DNA of 64,000 bases from Dactylosporangium siamense (GCF_016862795.1 NZ_BONQ01000017.1:214003-278002); one strand, 5' to 3'. Positions 1 to 9,109 are shown, counted from the stretch's first letter. A program made the numbers and translations. Notes: a model not told the origin generated them from the letters alone.

Positions 1-372
1 CTGCTGTACCTGCTGGCCGCGTCCGGCCTGCAGAGCATCAGCGAGGAGGTGCACGAGGCGGCCGCGCTGGACGGCGCCGCCTGGTGGGCGAAGCTGCGCT
101 ACGTGATCTTCCCGCACCTGCGCGGCGTCCTGGCCCTCGCGCTCATCATCGCGTTCCTGCACAACCTCAACAGCTTCACGCTGCCGTACGTGCTGTTCGG
201 GGTGCCCGCCCCGCACGACGTCGAGGTGCTGCCGGTGCTCACGTATGTGGAGAGCTTCCAGAACTTCCGGTTCGGGCTCAGCGCCGCCATGGCCGTGCTG
301 TCGCTGGTCCTGGTCGCGATCCCGCTGTCGGTGTACCTGCGCGCGGTGAGGCTGAACCAGCATGAGAACTGA
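1..372 (+). CDS. Sugar ABC transporter permease (5' truncated)
   Basis: C-terminal part of a binding-protein-dependent transport permease (MalF/UgpA type); the gene begins before the window. The reading frame is open from base 1. The visible 123 codons contain the EAA loop that docks on the ATPase (HEAAALDGA followed by IFPHL, roughly codons 18-40), then two hydrophobic helices. The stop overlaps the start of the next permease by 11 bases, so the two are translationally coupled as the usual heterodimeric membrane channel. The substrate is probably a sugar or polyol, inferred from the downstream dehydrogenase and isomerase. Confidence 0.85.
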   Translation: MLYLLAASGLQSISEEVHEAAALDGAAWWAKLRYVIFPHLRGVLALALIIAFLHNLNSFTLPYVLFGVPAPHDVEVLPVLTYVESFQNFRFGLSAAMAVLSLVLVAIPLSVYLRAVRLNQHEN

Positions 373-1219
373 TGTCCAGAGGCTGCTGCCGAGATGGGTC
401 CAGGCTGCGGTCATCGCGGTGCTGCTGGTGTTCGTCATGACGCCGGTGCTGTACATGCTGTTCGCGTCCGTCAACGACGACCTCGAGGTCGCCCGCGGCG
501 CGTTCTGGCCGACCAGCCTGCACCTGGACAACTACGCCAAGATCTGGTCGACGGTCGAGCTCGGCGCCGGCCTCGCCAACAGCGTCGTCGTCGCCGGCAG
601 CGTCGCGCTCGTGTCCGCGCTGGTCGCCGTCGCCACCGCCTACGTCCTGGTCCGCTTCCAGTTCCTCGGCCGCGGCCTCATCCTGCGCGGCCTCCTGGCG
701 CTGCAGTCCATCCCCGGCACGCTCATGCTGCTGCCGGTGTTCGTGTTGTTCGCGAACCTGTCCGCGGTCCTCGGCATGCAGGTCATCGGCACCCGCTGGG
801 CGCTGTTCGTCACGTACCTCACGTTCGCGCTGCCGTTCTCCACCTGGGTGATGGTCACGTACCTGCGCGGCCTGCCGGCCGAGCTGGACGAGGCCGCCCG
901 CCTCGACGGGGCCTCGTCCTGGCGGATCCTGCGCTCGATCATCATCCCGCTCAGCTGGCCCGGCCTCGTCGTGGCGAGCATCTTCGCGTTCCTCCTCGGC
1001 TGGAACGACGTGCTGTTCGCCTCCGTCATGACCAACCCCGACAGCCGCACCGTCGCGGTCGCCCTGCAGGTGTTCGGCGCCACCCAGGAAGGTGGCGCCA
1101 TCCCGATCTACGGGCAGCTGATGGCCTCCGCGCTCATCTGCGCGCTGCCGGTGGTGGTGTTGTACCTCGTGTTCCAGCGGTTCCTGGTCGGCGGCCTGAC
1201 CGCCGGGGGAGTGAAATGA
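362..1219 (+). CDS. Sugar ABC transporter permease (MalG type)
   Basis: Second permease subunit of a carbohydrate ABC importer, 285 residues with about six membrane helices. The EAA motif is at about residues 174-198 (ELDEAARLDGA ... IIIPL), the signature contact with the cytoplasmic ATPase. The ATG lies inside the 3' end of the preceding permease (11-base overlap), and the stop overlaps the next start in an ATGA. No ATPase gene is in view; actinomycete sugar importers commonly share a multitask MsiK ATPase encoded elsewhere, which would fit. Confidence 0.9.
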   Translation: MRTDVQRLLPRWVQAAVIAVLLVFVMTPVLYMLFASVNDDLEVARGAFWPTSLHLDNYAKIWSTVELGAGLANSVVVAGSVALVSALVAVATAYVLVRFQFLGRGLILRGLLALQSIPGTLMLLPVFVLFANLSAVLGMQVIGTRWALFVTYLTFALPFSTWVMVTYLRGLPAELDEAARLDGASSWRILRSIIIPLSWPGLVVASIFAFLLGWNDVLFASVMTNPDSRTVAVALQVFGATQEGGAIPIYGQLMASALICALPVVVLYLVFQRFLVGGLTAGGVK

Positions 1220-2334
1220 CAGACCTGATCAACGTGGCGATCGTCGGCAGCGGCATCATCGGCGGCAACCACGCCGACGCCATCCTGCGCCATCCCCGTC
1301 TGCGGATCGTGGCCCTCGTCGACGCCGTCGACGCCGCCAACGCCGCCCTCGCCGCCCGCATCGACCCGCCCCCCTCCTGCCACCGCACGCTCGGCGACGC
1401 CCTGGCCGCGGAGCAGGTCGACCTCGTCGCCATCTGCACCCCCAGCGGGCTGCACGTCGAGGCCGCCGAGGAGACGCTGCGGGCCGGCGCGCACCTCCTC
1501 GTCGAGAAGCCCCTCGACGTGTCGCTGCCGAAGGCCCGCGCGTTCGCCAAGGTCGCCGCCGAGGCGGAGCACCGGGGGCTCGTCTGCGCCGTGGTCAGCC
1601 AGCACCGGTTCGACCCGGCGATGGTCGCCGTGCAGCGGGCGGTGCGCGAGGGCCGCCTCGGCCGGCTCACGTCCGCGGTCGTGTCCATGCCGTGGTGGCG
1701 CGACCAGGCGTACTACGACTCCGCCGACTGGCGCGGCACCTGGGAGTTCGACGGCGGCGGCGCCGTGGCCAACCAGGGCATCCACCTCGTCGACCAGATG
1801 CTCGCCCTGCTCGGCCCGCCGGTCGAGGTCACCGCCCGCACCGCCCGCATCGCCCACGACCGGATCGAGGTCGAGGACCTCGCCGTGGCCACGCTCCGCT
1901 TCGCCGGCGGCGCCCTCGCCGTCCTGCACGCCAGCACCAGCGCCCACCCCGGGCTGCCGGTGCGGCTCCAGGTGCACGGCACCCGCGGATCCGCCGTCCT
2001 GCACGACGACCAGCTGGAGTACTTCTCGTCGGCCGGCTCCGAGGAGACAGCCACGGACCTCGTCGGCCCCGAGCACATCTCCGGCGCGCCGAAACCCGCC
2101 GACGGCTTCGTGCTCGGGCACCTGCGCCAGTACCAGGACCTCGTCGAGGCCATCGACGAGCGGCGCCCACCGGGCGTGCGGGTCGCCGACGGCCTCCTCG
2201 CCCTCGCCACGGTGCGGGCCGTCTACGTGGCGGCCACCCTCGGCCGTCCGGTGCTGTTCGACCAGGTCCTCGACGGGGTGCACGACGACGTGCGCCCCGC
2301 GGTGACCGACGTGATCAAGGAGGAGCAGGCGTGA
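1216..2334 (+). CDS. Gfo/Idh/MocA family oxidoreductase
   Basis: NAD(P)-dependent sugar/polyol dehydrogenase, 372 residues. The N-terminal Rossmann fold shows VAIVGSGIIGGNHA (GxGxxG, residues 8-21), and the family's EKP motif (VEKPLDVS) lies near residues 95-102, where the lysine is the usual catalytic residue. The remainder matches the C-terminal alpha/beta domain (GGAVANQGIHLVDQ, with the His/Asp pair). It starts at an ATGA overlap with the permease and ends in a GTGA overlap with the isomerase, so it is co-translated with both. Likely oxidises an imported inositol- or sugar-like compound; the exact substrate cannot be read from sequence. Confidence 0.9.
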   Translation: MTDLINVAIVGSGIIGGNHADAILRHPRLRIVALVDAVDAANAALAARIDPPPSCHRTLGDALAAEQVDLVAICTPSGLHVEAAEETLRAGAHLLVEKPLDVSLPKARAFAKVAAEAEHRGLVCAVVSQHRFDPAMVAVQRAVREGRLGRLTSAVVSMPWWRDQAYYDSADWRGTWEFDGGGAVANQGIHLVDQMLALLGPPVEVTARTARIAHDRIEVEDLAVATLRFAGGALAVLHASTSAHPGLPVRLQVHGTRGSAVLHDDQLEYFSSAGSEETATDLVGPEHISGAPKPADGFVLGHLRQYQDLVEAIDERRPPGVRVADGLLALATVRAVYVAATLGRPVLFDQVLDGVHDDVRPAVTDVIKEEQA

Positions 2335-3167
2335 GGTTCTCGGTCTTCACCGCGTCGACCCCGGACTGGACCCCGGAGGAGGCCGTGCGGCACCTCGCCG
2401 GGCAGGGCTGGGACGGCATCGAATGGCGGGTCGTCGACCAGGACGACGCCCCAGAGCCCGGGTTCTGGAAGGGCAACCGCGCCACCTGGGCCCTCACCGG
2501 CCTGGAGGCGGCCCTGCCGGAGCTCGCGGCGCTCACCAGGGGCGCCGGCCTGGAGTACTCCGGCATCGGCGGCTACGCCCGCAGCTTCGAGCACGACGAC
2601 GTCGCCCGGCTCCTCGCCGCGACCGCGACCCTCGGCGCCGGCCGGGTCCGGGTCACCATGCCGATGCTGTCGACCGGCCGCTACCCGGACCTGTTCGACG
2701 CCACCCGCAAGGACCTCGAATGGGCCACCGGGCTGGCCGCGCGGCACGGCGTCACGATCCTGGTCGAACTGCACCACGAGACGATCGTGTCCTCGGCGTC
2801 GGCGGCGATGCGGCTCGTCGACGGCCTCGACCCGCGGCACATCGGCGTCATCCACGACCTGGGCAACCTCGTCATCGAGGGGCACGAGGACCACCGCGCC
2901 GCGTTCGAGCTGCTCGGCCCGTACCTGCAGCACGTCCACGTGAAGAACGTCGCCTGGCTGCCGGCGGACACCGCCCCGGACGGCACCGTCACCTGGGTCC
3001 ACGACTGGGCGCCGCTGCGCACCGGGCAGGCGCACGTCGGCCGGTACCTCGCCGCGCTCGTCGCGCACGGCTACGACGGCTGGGTCACCGTCGAGGACTT
3101 CTCCACCGCCCTGCCCCTGGAGCAGCGGACCGCCGACAATCTCGAGTATCTGCGGAGCCTGCTGTAA
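2331..3167 (+). CDS. Sugar phosphate isomerase/epimerase (AP-endonuclease-2-like TIM barrel)
   Basis: 278-residue xylose-isomerase-like TIM barrel (IolE/IolI/EcfE-like family). Metal-ligand-type segments are visible in order: VELHHET near residue 144, HVHVKN near 200 and VEDF near 253. The GTG start at 2331 lies in a GTGA overlap with the preceding oxidoreductase stop and is the only start that preserves coupling. Together with the dehydrogenase and the permeases it completes a small import-oxidise-isomerise operon. The stop at 3165-3167 is followed by a 31-base gap before the sigma factor gene. Confidence 0.88.
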   Translation: MRFSVFTASTPDWTPEEAVRHLAGQGWDGIEWRVVDQDDAPEPGFWKGNRATWALTGLEAALPELAALTRGAGLEYSGIGGYARSFEHDDVARLLAATATLGAGRVRVTMPMLSTGRYPDLFDATRKDLEWATGLAARHGVTILVELHHETIVSSASAAMRLVDGLDPRHIGVIHDLGNLVIEGHEDHRAAFELLGPYLQHVHVKNVAWLPADTAPDGTVTWVHDWAPLRTGQAHVGRYLAALVAHGYDGWVTVEDFSTALPLEQRTADNLEYLRSLL

Positions 3168-3198
3168 CCATCACCGCACCGGCGACATAGAACGGGGT

Positions 3199-3705
3199 AT
3201 GGACGACGATCGTGACACCGGCTGGTTCCGGAGCGTGTACGCCCGGCACTACGCCGACGTCGTGCGCTACGGACTGCGCCGGCTCGACGGCAGCCCGGCG
3301 GCGGAGGAGCTGGCCCAGGAGGTGTTCCTGGTCGCCTGGCGCCGCCGCTGGGACGTGCCCCCGCTCGCCCTGCCGTGGCTGTACGGGGTGGCCCGGCGCC
3401 TCCTCGCCAACCACTGGCGGGCCCAGCGTGCGCTGCCGTTCCACGACGAGCTGGGTGAGCATCCCGCGGCCGACCGGCACGACGGCGTCACCGACCTCCT
3501 CGACGTGCGGGCGGCACTGACCCGCCTCTCCGACGACGACCAGGAGATCCTCCGGCTCGTCGCGTGGGAGCAGCTCACGGTCGCCGAGGCCGCCCTGGTC
3601 CTCGGCTGCGGCGCGACCGCGGCCAAGGTGCGGCTGCACCGCGCCCGCCGCCGGCTCACCGCCCTGGTCGCCGAGACCCCGTCGCCGGTGGGAGGCACCC
3701 GATGA
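3199..3705 (+). CDS. ECF-type RNA polymerase sigma factor
   Basis: 168-residue extracytoplasmic-function sigma factor. Region 2 is at about residues 10-75 (YGLRRLDGSPAAEELAQEVFLVAWRR, recognising the -10 element), and region 4 at about 110-160 (LSDDDQEILRLVAWEQLTVAEAALVLG, helix-turn-helix for the -35). Length is normal. The stop overlaps the next start as ATGA, pairing it with a membrane protein of the CU044_5270 type. Such pairs act like sigma/anti-sigma modules at the membrane; the signal is unknown. Confidence 0.92.
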   Translation: MDDDRDTGWFRSVYARHYADVVRYGLRRLDGSPAAEELAQEVFLVAWRRRWDVPPLALPWLYGVARRLLANHWRAQRALPFHDELGEHPAADRHDGVTDLLDVRAALTRLSDDDQEILRLVAWEQLTVAEAALVLGCGATAAKVRLHRARRRLTALVAETPSPVGGTR

Positions 3706-4688
3706 ACGAGCAGATCATGCACCTGCTGACCGCCGCCGACCCGGCGCGGGACGTGCCCGTCGCCCCCGGCGACGTCGAGGCCCTGCTGTATCGCGCCACC
3801 CAGGACGTCACCGGCTACGACCTGCGCCCGCCGGTGCGCCGCCGCCGGGTCCTCGCCGCCGCCGCCGCGATCCTTGCCGTCTCCGCGGTCACCGGCACGA
3901 CCGCCGCGATCCTGCTGCGCGGCGGCGACCAGCCGCCCGCGGGGCCCCCGGTGGTGCCGGCGCCGAGCGGCACGCCCGGCTGCCTGGACCGGCTCGCCGA
4001 CAGCGCGATGACCGACATGCGCGATGGGGTCGGCGGCCCGTACGAGTACCTGCGGACGGCCGGGACCAGCGGCAGCACCGTGCAGATGCCGAACGGGAAC
4101 TTCGCCAGGTTCACGTATCAGGTGGAGACCCGGACGTGGACGGCCGAGGACGGATCGGTGCATCGCCGCATCGTCAACCAGCAGCCCGAATACGCCGACG
4201 CGGCGTCCCGGACCTTCTTCCGGAACAACCCGTCGTGGCTGCCGCACACCGGCACCCGCGAGGAGGACCTGCCGGCCGGCACCCCGCGCAAGCAGGTCCC
4301 GGCCGCGGACCCGGCGGCGATGGCCGAGGCGCTCTACCAGCCGAGGGACAACGGCCCGTCCCAGGCGATCACCGGCGTCGAGGAACTGGTCGGCCAGCGG
4401 ATCCTCGACCGCGAGCACCGGATCGCGCTGCTGCGCTTCCTGGCCCGCACCGACGGGATCATCTGCGGCGCCGAGGCGACCGACCCGTCCGGCCGCGTCG
4501 GTGTCGTGGTGACCGGCCCGGAGGGCGCCGGCCCGCAGCCCAGCCCCGGCGAGCACGGCGGCCGCAGCATCCTGGTCTCGCCGAACACCGGCGTCGTCCT
4601 CGCCGCCGGCTACACCGACGCCACCGGCACCACCTGGCACACGGTGTTCCTGGACCAGTACTTCACGAGCGTCGCCGGAGCACCGTGA
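3702..4688 (+). CDS. CU044_5270-like membrane protein, sigma-factor partner
   Basis: 328-residue single-pass protein: cytoplasmic N-terminus of about 45 residues, Arg stretch (RRRR), one membrane helix at about residues 49-70, then a long extracytoplasmic domain containing WLPHTGTREEDLP and a repeated DGxICG-type C-terminal part. The layout matches the CU044_5270 family that accompanies ECF sigma factors in actinomycetes and probably sequesters or senses for the sigma factor; this is inferred from gene order, not from a recognisable anti-sigma motif. It overlaps the sigma gene by 4 bases and the convergent MFS gene by 26 bases. Confidence 0.8.
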   Translation: MNEQIMHLLTAADPARDVPVAPGDVEALLYRATQDVTGYDLRPPVRRRRVLAAAAAILAVSAVTGTTAAILLRGGDQPPAGPPVVPAPSGTPGCLDRLADSAMTDMRDGVGGPYEYLRTAGTSGSTVQMPNGNFARFTYQVETRTWTAEDGSVHRRIVNQQPEYADAASRTFFRNNPSWLPHTGTREEDLPAGTPRKQVPAADPAAMAEALYQPRDNGPSQAITGVEELVGQRILDREHRIALLRFLARTDGIICGAEATDPSGRVGVVVTGPEGAGPQPSPGEHGGRSILVSPNTGVVLAAGYTDATGTTWHTVFLDQYFTSVAGAP

Positions 4689-6024
4689 CGGCGCCGTCAT
4701 GGTCCACGTTCGTAGCGCTGCTGTTCGTGTCCTGCGCTTCCGGCTTCTCTTCCGGCTTCTCTGCCGGCTTCGATGGCAGGTCGCGGTGTGCGCGGATCGG
4801 GCTGGCCAGCAGCAGGACGCAGGTCAGCGCCAGCCACGCGGCCGCGCACCAGATCGCGGCGCGCACGCTCAGCCAGCTCGCCAGCGCCCCGCCGATCAAC
4901 GCCCCGAGCGGCATCGTCCCGAAGTTGAGCAGATGCATGCTCGCCACCACCCGGCCGAGCAGCTGGCGCGGCGTGTACGTCTGCCGCCAGCTGGCCTTGA
5001 TGACGTTGCCGGCGACCACGCCCGTGCCGATCAGGACGCCGCCGGCCACGGCCGCCGCCAGCCGCGGGCCGGGACCGGTCAACGGGATGAGCAACGCCGC
5101 GGGCATCGCCACGAGCTGGCACAGCAGGGTCGCCCGCGCGGTGCCGAGCCGCCGGCCGAGCGCGGGCGCCACGAACGCGCCGAGGGCACCGCCGGCGCTC
5201 ATCGCCGCGACGACCGCGCCGACGGCCACGGACCCCAGGCCGATGTCGTGGACCAGGAACACGACGAGGATCGACTGATACGCGACGAGCCCGAGGTTGC
5301 TGGCCGCCCCGTACACCGCGAACACCCGCAGATACGGGTCCCGGCCCACGAACCGGATCCCGTCGGCGACCTGCTGCCGCAGCGGCGCACTTCTTGGTTT
5401 CCGTGCTACGGCGGGTGGGCGGATCGCGAGCAGGCACAGCCCGGAGACGAGGAACGTTCCCGCGTCGAACAGCAACGCCCACACGGCGCCGAACGCCCCG
5501 GCGATCAGCCCGGCCAGCCCAGGCCCGCCGACCTGGGTGATCGCCTCCGTGCCCTGCAGCCTGGCGTTGCCGGCCGGCAGGTCGGCCGGGCGGAGCAGGG
5601 AGGGCAGCAACACCTGGTACGCGGTCTTGAAGAAGACACTCGCCGTGCCGGTCCCGAACGCCACGGCGAACAGGTGCACAGTGGACAGTGCGCCGGCCAG
5701 GGCCGCCAGCGGCACACTCAGGTACAGCACCAGCGACACGGCGTCGCAGCACATCATCAACGCCCGGGGCGGCAACCGGTCCACCCACGCCCCGGCCGGC
5801 AACCCGATCAGGAGCCACGGCACCCAGGTGGCCGCCGACAGCGCGGCGACCTGAAACGCGGAGGCGTCCAGCATGGTGATCGCCACCAGCGGCAGGGCGA
5901 CCGAGGTCACGCTGGTGCCGAGGTTGCTGGTCGCCTGACCGGCCCACAACAGCCGGAACGCACGCTGCCCGATCCGGCCTCCGTCGTGCACGGCCTGCGC
6001 GCCGTGGCGCACGGCCGCGGTCAC
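4663..6024 (-). CDS. MFS transporter (EntS/macrolide-efflux-like)
   Basis: 453-residue major facilitator protein with about 12 helices. The N-terminal FRLLWAGQATSNLG and the loop motif GAWVDRLPPRALM (motif A variant) are typical of the MFS_3/EntS-like exporters. GTG start at 6024 is fixed by a GTGA overlap with the stop of the upstream ArsR-type regulator, so expression is coupled to the regulator. The 3' end overlaps the convergent CU044_5270 gene by 26 bases. Likely exports a toxic compound or secondary metabolite. Confidence 0.88.
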   Translation of the reverse strand: MTAAVRHGAQAVHDGGRIGQRAFRLLWAGQATSNLGTSVTSVALPLVAITMLDASAFQVAALSAATWVPWLLIGLPAGAWVDRLPPRALMMCCDAVSLVLYLSVPLAALAGALSTVHLFAVAFGTGTASVFFKTAYQVLLPSLLRPADLPAGNARLQGTEAITQVGGPGLAGLIAGAFGAVWALLFDAGTFLVSGLCLLAIRPPAVARKPRSAPLRQQVADGIRFVGRDPYLRVFAVYGAASNLGLVAYQSILVVFLVHDIGLGSVAVGAVVAAMSAGGALGAFVAPALGRRLGTARATLLCQLVAMPAALLIPLTGPGPRLAAAVAGGVLIGTGVVAGNVIKASWRQTYTPRQLLGRVVASMHLLNFGTMPLGALIGGALASWLSVRAAIWCAAAWLALTCVLLLASPIRAHRDLPSKPAEKPEEKPEAQDTNSSATNVDHDGAVTVLRRRS

Positions 6025-6596
6025 GGCTTCGCCGGGACGCCGTGCGCGAAGAAGAACACCGGCGCCCGCCGGGCACCGTCGTCGGGAACCGCCCGGCTGG
6101 CCCACCTGTCGATGAGGCCCTGCAACTCCCCTTCGAAGGCCGCGAGCTCCTCGGCGGACATCGAGAGCCACTTGTCCGTGGAGAACGGCGCGTCGCCCCA
6201 GTCGGCCCGCTGCTCATCGGATGCCCCGTGCCAGGCCCGCACGAGACCGACCTGCCGCTCCAGGTTGATCGACATGGCGGCACTGGCGACCGCCTGCCCG
6301 ACGGGGTCGTCGGCGAAGTCCGAATCGGACCAGCGCAGGGCGGTCGAGGCGAGGTTCCACCATCGTTCACGCTTGTCCCGCGCCCGCTCCGGCACCTCGA
6401 CGATCAGGCCGGCGGCGGCGAGCACCTTCAGGTGGTGGCTGACATTGCCGACGGCCTGATCGGTGCGGGCCGCCAGGATGCTCGCCGTGGCCGGCCCCTC
6501 AACCTTGAGCACATCCATCAACCGCCGCCGCAACGGATGCGACGCAGCAGCAAGCACCCGCGAATCCCGAACCTGAGTAACACCCTGTCCCGTCAC
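6021..6596 (-). CDS. ArsR-family winged-helix regulator
   Basis: 191-residue repressor-type protein. Residues 5-85 form the winged helix (LAAASHPLRRRLMDVLKV ... NVSHHLKVLAAAGLIVEV, the recognition helix), followed by a longer C-terminal region resembling HTH_20/ArsR regulators of drug pumps. No metal-binding CxC pair is present, so a metal sensor role is unlikely. GTG at 6596 is chosen because it follows a GGTGGGGGT-like stretch and precedes the conserved domain. Its stop overlaps the MFS start, making a regulator-exporter operon. Confidence 0.85.
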   Translation of the reverse strand: MTGQGVTQVRDSRVLAAASHPLRRRLMDVLKVEGPATASILAARTDQAVGNVSHHLKVLAAAGLIVEVPERARDKRERWWNLASTALRWSDSDFADDPVGQAVASAAMSINLERQVGLVRAWHGASDEQRADWGDAPFSTDKWLSMSAEELAAFEGELQGLIDRWASRAVPDDGARRAPVFFFAHGVPAKP

Positions 6597-7075
6597 ACCC
6601 CCACCATGCCACACACAAGAACAATTGCACAACACCTCTTGTGCATCTCGGTTGAAGTCCTGATCGATACCTGTCCGGATTGACCGCTTGCATGCACGTC
6701 CCAGCCGGCTTCGACTACCGGGGAGATCCACTCTCGGAGCAGAACAGGCGGGCAAAGCGGCTGATCTGGACATGGGTGGTGCTGGATCGGGCGGCGGCAT
6801 ACGACGTCGTTGCCGGATTTCCACAACCGGAAGGATCCCCGGGTGCCTGACCCCGGAGATCGTTCGGCTTGTCGCGATATCTCGCCTGGCAAGACCGTTG
6901 GCGGATCGACGGCGTCCTTGGTCGTGACGGCCATGGAACGACTTGGATCAACCTTCGCAGCTCGACGCGGGGCCGCGCACCAGCCGGCGATCGTCGTCCC
7001 CGGCACGCCGGCTGTCTGTGTTGCGTCGCGATCGGATGTCGGATCTGGTCGTGGTGGCGACTGTCCCGCGACTTC

Positions 7076-7145
7076 GATCACGGCCGCGCGATCACGGCCG
7101 CGCGATCACGGCGGCGCGATGACGGCGGCGCGATCACGGCCGGGT
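7076..7145. repeat. 14-bp tandem array (GATCACGGCCGCGC)
   Basis: Five consecutive 14-bp units of GATCACGGCCGCGC with one to three substitutions in the later copies. The array follows GCGACTTC, and the 16-mer GCGACTTCGATCACGG at 7068-7083 recurs at 20058-20073. No spacers, so not CRISPR. Confidence 0.85.
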
Positions 7146-7264
7146 CGCGTCCGCTCGGGTGGTGTACGACCGGCCGGACCGCGGCGTGCCCCCATTTTCG
7201 GTGGGCGACCCGGCCTGTCCGGGCGCCCCGGGCGTTGCCCGCGCCGCCCAGACTGCGGGAAACC

Positions 7265-7320
7265 GCATCTACCTGGTTGATCGGTGGTGTTCCAGAGCCA
7301 GTAATCAACCAGGTAGTTGC
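7265..7320. repeat. Inverted repeat, 13-bp perfect arms
   Basis: CTACCTGGTTGAT (7269-7281) pairs perfectly with ATCAACCAGGTAG (7304-7316) across a 22-base loop. Three further pairs outside a single T-T mismatch extend the stem (GCA 7265-7267 with TGC 7318-7320). It is AT-richer than its surroundings and no gene flanks it, so it could be a relic transposon end, a structured RNA or an orphan terminator. Confidence 0.75.
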
Positions 7321-7690
7321 AAGATCGCGGTGCTGCCAGGTTTTTGGTCATCGATGGGATTCGTTCTTCCCGGCGACGGTGTTGCAGCACGGCGCCGGAT
7401 CAGGTGAGTTCGGACCTGGCTTGGGATCACCGCGGCCACGGCACGGACCGCGACCACGCCACCCGTCCCGCACTGCCGCGAAGCGGCTGTGCGAAACCAC
7501 CGAGCCCCGAGGACCGACACCCGGATCCACTCCACGCGGATCACCCACACCAACCACCGCAACCGACAGCTGCCACAGACGCTCGGGAGACGACCACCAC
7601 CAACGGCACCGATCCCAGGCGGATGATCGGCAACCGTGACCGAAGTCGCGGCCAGGACGAAGGCCGTACACCACACCAGTGGACGCGACC

Positions 7691-7716
7691 TCACGGCCGC
7701 GCGATCACGGCCGCGC
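7691..7716. repeat. Second copy of the 14-bp GATCACGGCCGCGC array (about 2 units)
   Basis: TCACGGCCGCGC followed by GATCACGGCCGCGC, matching the array at 7076-7145, about 0.55 kb away in direct orientation. Confidence 0.75.
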
Positions 7717-7760
7717 GATGTGGCAGGGGCCTACGCGGCGAAGATCCCAGCCCCCACAAG

Positions 7761-7815
7761 GCCGAACTGCCCTGGCAAGGCCGAACTGCCCCGGCAAGGC
7801 CGAACTGCGGGGCGA
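7761..7815. repeat. 19-bp tandem repeat, about 2.6 copies
   Basis: Units GCCGAACTGCCCTGGCAAG (7761-7779) and GCCGAACTGCCCCGGCAAG (7780-7798) differ by one base; a partial third copy follows. It lies just past the 3' end of the convergent L,D-transpeptidase gene. Confidence 0.85.
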
Positions 7816-7870
7816 AACCCCGAACAGCGGAGCGAATCGAACGGCCCGGGGCGGTGGAGGTTGGAGCGGG

Positions 7871-9109
7871 TCACCACTGGGCGTAGGGGATGTTCCAGTC
7901 GCCGAGGCCGTCGGTGAGGGGGAGGTTCTTCGGGGTGTTGCGGACCTCGACGACGTCGCCCACGTCGAAGTTGTCGTAGAACCACTTGGCGTGGTCCGGG
8001 GCGACGTTGATGCAGCCGTGCGAGGTGTTCTCCTTGCCGTGCTTGGGGATGTTCCAGTCGGCGAGGTGGACGTACTCACCCGAGAGGGAGATGCGGCAGG
8101 CGAGCCGGATCTTCTCCTCGTAGAAGTTCGGGTCGTTCTTGTTGGTCACGCCGTAGCTGGCGGAGCTCATCGTGACGAGGGGTTCCTTCGTCATGAGGAC
8201 GTGCACGCCGCTGGCGGTCAGGTAGTCGATCTTCTCGCCCTTGGAGCCGATGGTGCCCTTGCCGCCGCGGCCCATGCTGCAGGGGATCTTGCGGACCATC
8301 TGGCCGTCGACGTAGCACTCCATCTGCTTGGTGTTGGAGTCGGCGATGGCGATGCGGGACTTGCCGATGGAGAAGTTCGCCGAGGCGTTGGTGCCGCCGT
8401 AGACGCCGTTGCCGACGTCGACGCCGAGCAGGTTGGCGTCGACCTTGACCTTGGTGCCGGGGGCCCAGTACTTCTCGGGGCGCCAGTGCGCGCTCTGGCC
8501 GCTCACCCAGTGCCACTTGCCCTCGACCTCGGGGGACGTGCTGACCTTCATCGCCTGCTCGACGGCGTCCTTGTTGGTGACGGCCTTGTTGAAGAAGACG
8601 ATGACGGGCTGGCCGACGCCGTAGGTGCTGCCGTTCTTCAGGGCGAGCATCGGGTTGGCCTGGAACGTGATCGACACGGTGCTGGCCGGCTTCAGCGTGG
8701 TGAACGTCGCCGTCTGGTTCACGGCGGTGCCGGTCGCGTCGACACCGGTGACCGTCACGGTGTACGTCTGGCCGTAGGCAAGGGCGCCGGTGGACTGCCA
8801 GTTGTGCTTGTCGTCGGCGAGGGTGCCGGCCACGGACTTGCCGCTGGCGGCGACCGTGACGGTGTCGAGCGTGCCGTTCTCGATCGCGACGGTGACCGGG
8901 CTGCCCGGCGGGACGTCCTTGGCGTCGGCGGCGGGCGTGATGGTGAGCTTCACCTGCTGCGCGGCGCCCCCGCCCGGCCCCCCGGTCGCGCCGGTGGCGG
9001 CACCGCCGGTCTTCTTGGCTCCGTCGGAGCAGCCGGCCAGGACGGACCCGGCAACCACAGCACCGGCGACTCCCGCACCGGTGACCAGCATCTTGCGACG
9101 ACTCAGCAT
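7871..9109 (-). CDS. L,D-transpeptidase lipoprotein with Ig-like domains
   Basis: 412-residue peptidoglycan cross-linking enzyme making 3-3 bonds. N-terminus: twin-arginine-like SRRKML, hydrophobic stretch and lipobox LAGC (Cys near residue 27). Two Ig-like domains (about residues 55-150 and 155-260) precede the YkuD catalytic domain with the family's conserved His (YVHLADWN, about 348) and SHGCINV containing the nucleophile Cys366. ATG at 9109 follows GGGAGGG at good spacing; the upstream in-frame ATG is disfavoured. Domain order equals mycobacterial LdtMt2-type enzymes. The tryptophan-rich C-terminus (GDWNIPYAQW) is intact. Confidence 0.93.
   Translation of the reverse strand: MLSRRKMLVTGAGVAGAVVAGSVLAGCSDGAKKTGGAATGATGGPGGGAAQQVKLTITPAADAKDVPPGSPVTVAIENGTLDTVTVAASGKSVAGTLADDKHNWQSTGALAYGQTYTVTVTGVDATGTAVNQTATFTTLKPASTVSITFQANPMLALKNGSTYGVGQPVIVFFNKAVTNKDAVEQAMKVSTSPEVEGKWHWVSGQSAHWRPEKYWAPGTKVKVDANLLGVDVGNGVYGGTNASANFSIGKSRIAIADSNTKQMECYVDGQMVRKIPCSMGRGGKGTIGSKGEKIDYLTASGVHVLMTKEPLVTMSSASYGVTNKNDPNFYEEKIRLACRISLSGEYVHLADWNIPKHGKENTSHGCINVAPDHAKWFYDNFDVGDVVEVRNTPKNLPLTDGLGDWNIPYAQW

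Larger units (their letters stand above)
6597..7870. other. Gene-less, repeat-bearing 1.27-kb stretch
   Basis: No reading frame here looks real: the open frames on both strands are rich in Arg/Pro/Gly, carry no family motif and lack ribosome sites. The region holds the upstream region of the ArsR operon (from 6597), a 13-bp perfect inverted repeat (7269-7316), a 5-copy 14-bp tandem array (7076-7145) with a second 2-copy piece (7691-7716), and a 19-bp tandem array (7761-7815). It may be a decayed mobile or chromosomal repeat island. Confidence 0.6.

Noticed and set aside
4699..6459. 586-codon plus-strand open frame
   Set aside because: Antisense to the MFS transporter and ArsR genes; Arg/Gln/His-rich composition typical of a shadow frame.
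7076..7716. CRISPR-like array
   Set aside because: Units are directly adjacent without spacers, only 14 bp long, and no cas genes are in the window.
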